Assembly: GCA_945872195.1 (NCBI GenBank) | Contig: CAMBZO010000114.1 | Location: 1-7,712, forward strand | DNA: 7,712 nt | Source of the DNA: Akkermansia muciniphila | Lineage (GTDB): Bacteria > Verrucomicrobiota > Verrucomicrobiia > Limisphaerales > SXTU01 | Reading direction: 5' to 3' | Position numbers and translations under genes: made by a program | Notes under the pieces: generated by a model | What the model was told of the DNA's origin: nothing | What the model saw: the letters and a program-made list of their open reading frames with translations, nothing else | Database searches by the model: none | Shown here: positions 4,897 to 7,712 of the stretch, in pieces | Layout: each line of letters starts with the position of its first letter | Position numbering within the stretch: position 1 is the stretch's first letter

Positions 4897-6939
4897 TCAA
4901 ATCGGCGCGGGCGCGGGCGCGCCGAGGCCGGGTTCGAGCGGGGGCGGCGTGGAACGCGGTGGCTCGGGGATGGGCGTGCCGGCGGGGGCACCGATCATCG
5001 GCGTGGCAGTGAGCGCGGCGGGTGGCGGCGGGTTGGTCATCTTGCCGGTGCGCACGATTTCCTCGACCTGTGCGCCATCCAAGGTTTCAAACTCGAGCAG
5101 CGCCTTGGCAATGACTTCGAGCTTGTCGCGGTTGGCATCGATCACGTGCTTCGCGGCGGCGTAGCTCTCGTCAATGATGCGCTTCACCTCGGCATCAATC
5201 TCCATCGCCGTGTGCTCGCTGTAGTCGGTGCGCCGGCTGATTTCGCGCCCGCCATAAAACTCACTCTCGCCTGCGTAGTTGATCATGCCCAGCTTGTCGC
5301 TCATCCCAAGCTGGCAAACCATCGCACGGGCAATCTGCGTGGCCATCTGGATGTCGCCGGAGGCGCCGCTGGAAATGTCATCGGCGACGATTTCCTCGGC
5401 GATGCGGCCCGCCATGGCGACGGCGAGGTCGTCCATCAAATGCTTGCGGCGCTGGCTGAAAACATCTTTCTCCGGGAGCATCATGGTGAGGCCGAGAGCG
5501 CGGCCGCGGGGGATGATGGTGACCTTGTGGAGCGGGTGCGTGTGCTGGAGCAGGACGTTGACGAGCGCGTGACCGGCCTCGTGCCAAGCGGTGTGCTGCT
5601 TCTCCTCGTCGGTCATGGCAAGGCTGCGGCGCTCACGGCCCCAGCGAACCTTGTCGCGAGCCTCGTTGAGCTCCGTCATGCCGACGGCTTTCTTGTTCTG
5701 CCGGGCCGCGAGGAGAGCCGCCTCGTTCAACAGGTTCGCGAGTTCCGCGCCGGAGAAGCCGGGCGTGCCGCGCGCGATGACGGAGAGCTCAGCGGCGGGG
5801 TCCATCTTAATGTTGCGCGCGTGGACCTTGAGAATGGCCTCACGACCGCGCACATCGGGGAGGTTGACGGTGATCTGACGGTCGAACCGGCCGGGACGGA
5901 GCAGGGCGGGGTCGAGCACGTCGGGACGGTTTGTCGCGGCGATGATGATGATGCCCTCGGTCGTGTCGAAGCCGTCCATCTCGACGAGGAGCGCGTTGAG
6001 CGTCTGCTCGCGCTCGTCGTTGCCGCCGCCCAGGCCGATGCCACGGCTGCGTCCCACGGCGTCGATCTCATCAATGAAGATGAGGCAAGGCGTGGTCTTG
6101 CGGGCCTGCTCAAACATGTCGCGCACACGGCTCGCGCCGACGCCGACAAACATCTCCACGAAGTCCGAGCCGCTGATGCTGAAGAATGCGGCGTCCGCCT
6201 CTCCCGCGATGGCCTTGGCGAGCAGCGTCTTGCCCGTGCCGGGCGCGCCGATCATCAGGATGCCTTTAGGAATGCGCCCACCAAGCTTCTGAAATTTCTT
6301 CGGGTCCTTGAGGAACTCGACCAGTTCGCTGACCTCGTCCTTCGCCTCCTCGATCCCGGCCACATCCTTGAACGTGGTCTTGTTCTTGTCCTTGGAGAGC
6401 ATCTTCGCCTTGCTCTTGCCGAAGCTCATGGCGCTCTTGCCGGCCATCTTGAGGTTGCGGATGAAGAAGAAGTAGATGAGCGCGCCAAAAAGCAGGATGG
6501 GGAGCAGGCTGACGACCACGGACCAGAAGAGCGTGTTCGGCTCCTTGGTGACGAAATTGCCATTTGCCAGCAGCTTCTCGACGAGCTTGTCGGTGACGGG
6601 AATCTTGATGACGAATGGCGACTCCTTCTCCTTGCCGTCCACGAGCACAGGTTTGCCGCTATCGCCGACCTCGATGTAGTTGCCGGTGATCTCGCGCAGG
6701 TCGGAGGTCTGCGGGTTGTAAGTTATCTTTGCGCTGCGGACCAAGTTGGCATCCACTTTTTCGATGAACTCCTTGTAGCCGAGGATTTTTGCTTGAGGCT
6801 GGCCGGGCTTCTTGAAGGTCAGCAGTGCCACTATCGCCAGCACGATAGCCAGCCAGACGAAGAGGGTCTTGGTCCCCAGCTTCGTGTCCTCGTTCGAGTC
6901 GTTCTTGCCGTTCTCCGGCTTGTGTTGGTTGTCAGACAT
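4897..6939 (-). CDS. ftsH: ATP-dependent zinc metalloprotease FtsH
   Basis: A membrane-anchored hexameric AAA+ protease that extracts and degrades misassembled membrane proteins and some soluble regulators. The 680-residue product has TM1 at about 26-42, a periplasmic FtsH_ext domain (43-136) and TM2 at 137-160. The AAA module has Walker A GAPGTGKT (231-238), the pore-loop region MFVGVG (263-268), Walker B LIFIDE (287-292 region) and the second region of homology with its arginine fingers near 337-354. The M41 protease has zinc motif HEAGH (453-457), and D529 in SGASGD is the likely third ligand. All key residues are intact. The last 45 residues are a Pro/Ala-rich tail beyond the usual core. 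I chose ATG 6939 (MSDNQ), which gives a short hydrophilic cytosolic N-terminus; the frame also holds ATG 6972 and TTG 6984, and no Shine-Dalgarno decides between them. It is followed by the RodZ-like gene on the same strand. Confidence 0.97.
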   Translation of the reverse strand: MSDNQHKPENGKNDSNEDTKLGTKTLFVWLAIVLAIVALLTFKKPGQPQAKILGYKEFIEKVDANLVRSAKITYNPQTSDLREITGNYIEVGDSGKPVLVDGKEKESPFVIKIPVTDKLVEKLLANGNFVTKEPNTLFWSVVVSLLPILLFGALIYFFFIRNLKMAGKSAMSFGKSKAKMLSKDKNKTTFKDVAGIEEAKDEVSELVEFLKDPKKFQKLGGRIPKGILMIGAPGTGKTLLAKAIAGEADAAFFSISGSDFVEMFVGVGASRVRDMFEQARKTTPCLIFIDEIDAVGRSRGIGLGGGNDEREQTLNALLVEMDGFDTTEGIIIIAATNRPDVLDPALLRPGRFDRQITVNLPDVRGREAILKVHARNIKMDPAAELSVIARGTPGFSGAELANLLNEAALLAARQNKKAVGMTELNEARDKVRWGRERRSLAMTDEEKQHTAWHEAGHALVNVLLQHTHPLHKVTIIPRGRALGLTMMLPEKDVFSQRRKHLMDDLAVAMAGRIAEEIVADDISSGASGDIQMATQIARAMVCQLGMSDKLGMINYAGESEFYGGREISRRTDYSEHTAMEIDAEVKRIIDESYAAAKHVIDANRDKLEVIAKALLEFETLDGAQVEEIVRTGKMTNPPPPAALTATPMIGAPAGTPIPEPPRSTPPPLEPGLGAPAPAPI

Positions 6940-7029
6940 TTTTCTAAGGCCCCAGACCGTAGCACCCGGCATGGACTGAGGCAACAGCGGGTTCGTCAGG
7001 AAATGGCTGAGCCGAAAGCCAGTTTTTAA

Positions 7030-7077
7030 TGGCGATACGCCAGATAACCGGCCCCGTTGCGCACGTCAGTGGCCGGT
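7030..7077 (-). terminator. Two stem-loops after the TolC-family gene (possible weak terminator)
   Basis: A perfect 7-bp inverted repeat, ACCGGCC at 7047-7053 with GGCCGGT at 7071-7077, has a 17-nt loop and straddles the stop codon at 7066. A second, smaller hairpin, TGGCG-ATA-CGCCA at 7030-7042, follows in the minus-strand direction. Neither is followed by a run of U on the minus strand (the first is followed by TTATCT, the second by TTAAAAA). A canonical intrinsic terminator is therefore not shown. They may stabilise the 3' end or be chance in GC-rich DNA. Confidence 0.25.
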
Positions 7078-7712
7078 CGCGCGCAGAAGCGTGTGCTGGG
7101 CCTTGTTGAACTCCGCCACCGCCGCCACGTAGTCGCTGCGGGCGCGGGTCAGTTCCTGCTCGGCGAAGATGTTTTCCAGCACCACGCCGAAGCCGCGTTC
7201 CTTGCGCTCGCGGGTCAGGCGGAAGGCTTCCTCCGCCGTGGCCAGGGCGCGTTTGAGCGTGGCGAACTGGGCGGTGAGGGAGTGTCCGCTGGTATGGGCC
7301 TCGACGACTTGGCGGATGATTTCGTCCTTCGCCTTGTCGGCGGCGAGCGAGGTCGCGGCGAGGCGGGCGGTGGCGGACTTTTCGCGGGCAGAATCGAAAA
7401 TGCCGCCGGGGCCAAGCCGCCAGCCGAGCGTGAGCGCGACGCTCTCGGTGTCGCCAAAACTGCCGGTGCTGCTGCCGCGTCCGCCGCCGAGACCGCCGAG
7501 GAACGCCTGCGCGCCGAGGCTGGGAATCAGCGGCCCGACGGTGGCGGCGTCGCGTGTCTTCTTCGCGGCGGCGGTGAGGGCCGCGCCTTGCTTCAGTTCG
7601 GGCCGCGTGCTGAGGGCTTGGGCCACGAGTGAATCAAGCGCGGCGTTTGTGGAAGTGAGGATGACCGGGAGCAACTCGTTGTCAGCGGGAAGCAGATCAA
7701 CTGAAGGGTCAA
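7066..7712 (-). CDS. TolC-family outer membrane efflux protein, 5'-truncated by the window edge
   Basis: The minus-strand frame stays open from the right edge of the window to a TGA at 7066-7068, so only the last 214 residues are seen; the true start lies outside. TolC-family proteins form trimeric outer membrane channels for tripartite efflux pumps or type I secretion. The visible part looks like the C-terminal half. It has a conserved DSLVAQALSTRPELKQG stretch, then a glycine-rich segment (LGGLGGGRGSSTGSFG) where outer-membrane strands are expected. Long Ala/Glu/Arg-rich helices follow (from DSAREKSATARLA through TLKRALATAEEAFRLTRE). The C-terminus has the typical FNKAQHTLLRATG. No pump partner (membrane fusion protein or RND transporter) is in view, so the substrate cannot be guessed. 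It lies about 126 bp upstream of ftsH on the same strand; membership of the same transcript is uncertain because of the hairpins in between. A TTG at 7674 is in frame but is probably not the start. Confidence 0.85.
   Translation of the reverse strand, partial: DPSVDLLPADNELLPVILTSTNAALDSLVAQALSTRPELKQGAALTAAAKKTRDAATVGPLIPSLGAQAFLGGLGGGRGSSTGSFGDTESVALTLGWRLGPGGIFDSAREKSATARLAATSLAADKAKDEIIRQVVEAHTSGHSLTAQFATLKRALATAEEAFRLTRERKERGFGVVLENIFAEQELTRARSDYVAAVAEFNKAQHTLLRATGH

Noticed and set aside
6940..6984. Longer FtsH start at TTG 6984 or ATG 6972
   Set aside because: They are in frame and cannot be fully excluded. ATG 6939 gives the more typical short hydrophilic N-terminus, and no ribosome-binding site supports the upstream codons.
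6957..6985. Possible sigma-70 promoter for ftsH (TTGCCT, 17-bp spacer, TACGGT)
   Set aside because: The match is poor in both boxes, only 3-4 of 6 each, and such matches are frequent by chance.
5146..7029. A 627-codon plus-strand open frame opposite ftsH
   Set aside because: It mirrors the ftsH codon phase. The translation has no family signature, while the opposite strand holds every FtsH motif.
7057..7632. Plus-strand open frame opposite the TolC-family gene
   Set aside because: Compositionally biased shadow frame; the minus strand shows the conserved TolC-family C-terminus.

Overview
This GC-rich 7.7 kb window is a chromosomal segment of housekeeping genes from a Gram-negative-type bacterium. 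It has a TolC-like outer membrane protein and a secreted PQQ-type beta-propeller. The propeller's N-terminus (NWPQFRGPTGDG just after the signal peptide) resembles a family common in Verrucomicrobiota and Planctomycetota. Two families of 7-bp tandem repeats sit inside a coding sequence, and I associate such repeats with Verrucomicrobiota of the Pedosphaera/Limisphaerales type. That assignment is inference from memory; the sequence has no rRNA or marker phylogeny to settle it.

Layout: (1) On the plus strand, 55-1368 encodes a complete exported PQQ-like beta-propeller protein. (2) Everything else is on the minus strand. In transcription order it is: a 5'-truncated TolC-family outer membrane protein running off the right edge (7066 to beyond 7712); ftsH (4897-6939); a RodZ-like membrane-anchored helix-turn-helix protein (4307-4837); rimO (2531-4231); pgsA (1904-2512); and pgpA (1401-1907). 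The propeller gene and pgpA converge, with only 32 bp between their stop codons. No stretch above 300 bp lacks a gene; the longest gap is about 126 bp, between the TolC-family stop and ftsH.

The minus-strand genes concern the cell envelope and protein quality. FtsH degrades membrane and regulatory proteins. The RodZ-like protein probably links the membrane to cell-shape machinery. RimO modifies ribosomal protein S12. PgsA and PgpA are consecutive enzymes of phosphatidylglycerol synthesis and overlap by 4 bp. rimO, pgsA and pgpA are tightly packed and all appear to start with GTG, which suggests one translationally coupled unit.

The most unusual signal is in rimO. The linker between its N-terminal MTTase domain and its radical SAM domain is enlarged by about 65 residues. 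Two unrelated heptanucleotide tandem repeats lie in it, both translated in frame. I see no mobile element, CRISPR array, RNA gene, defence system or other clearly undescribed system.
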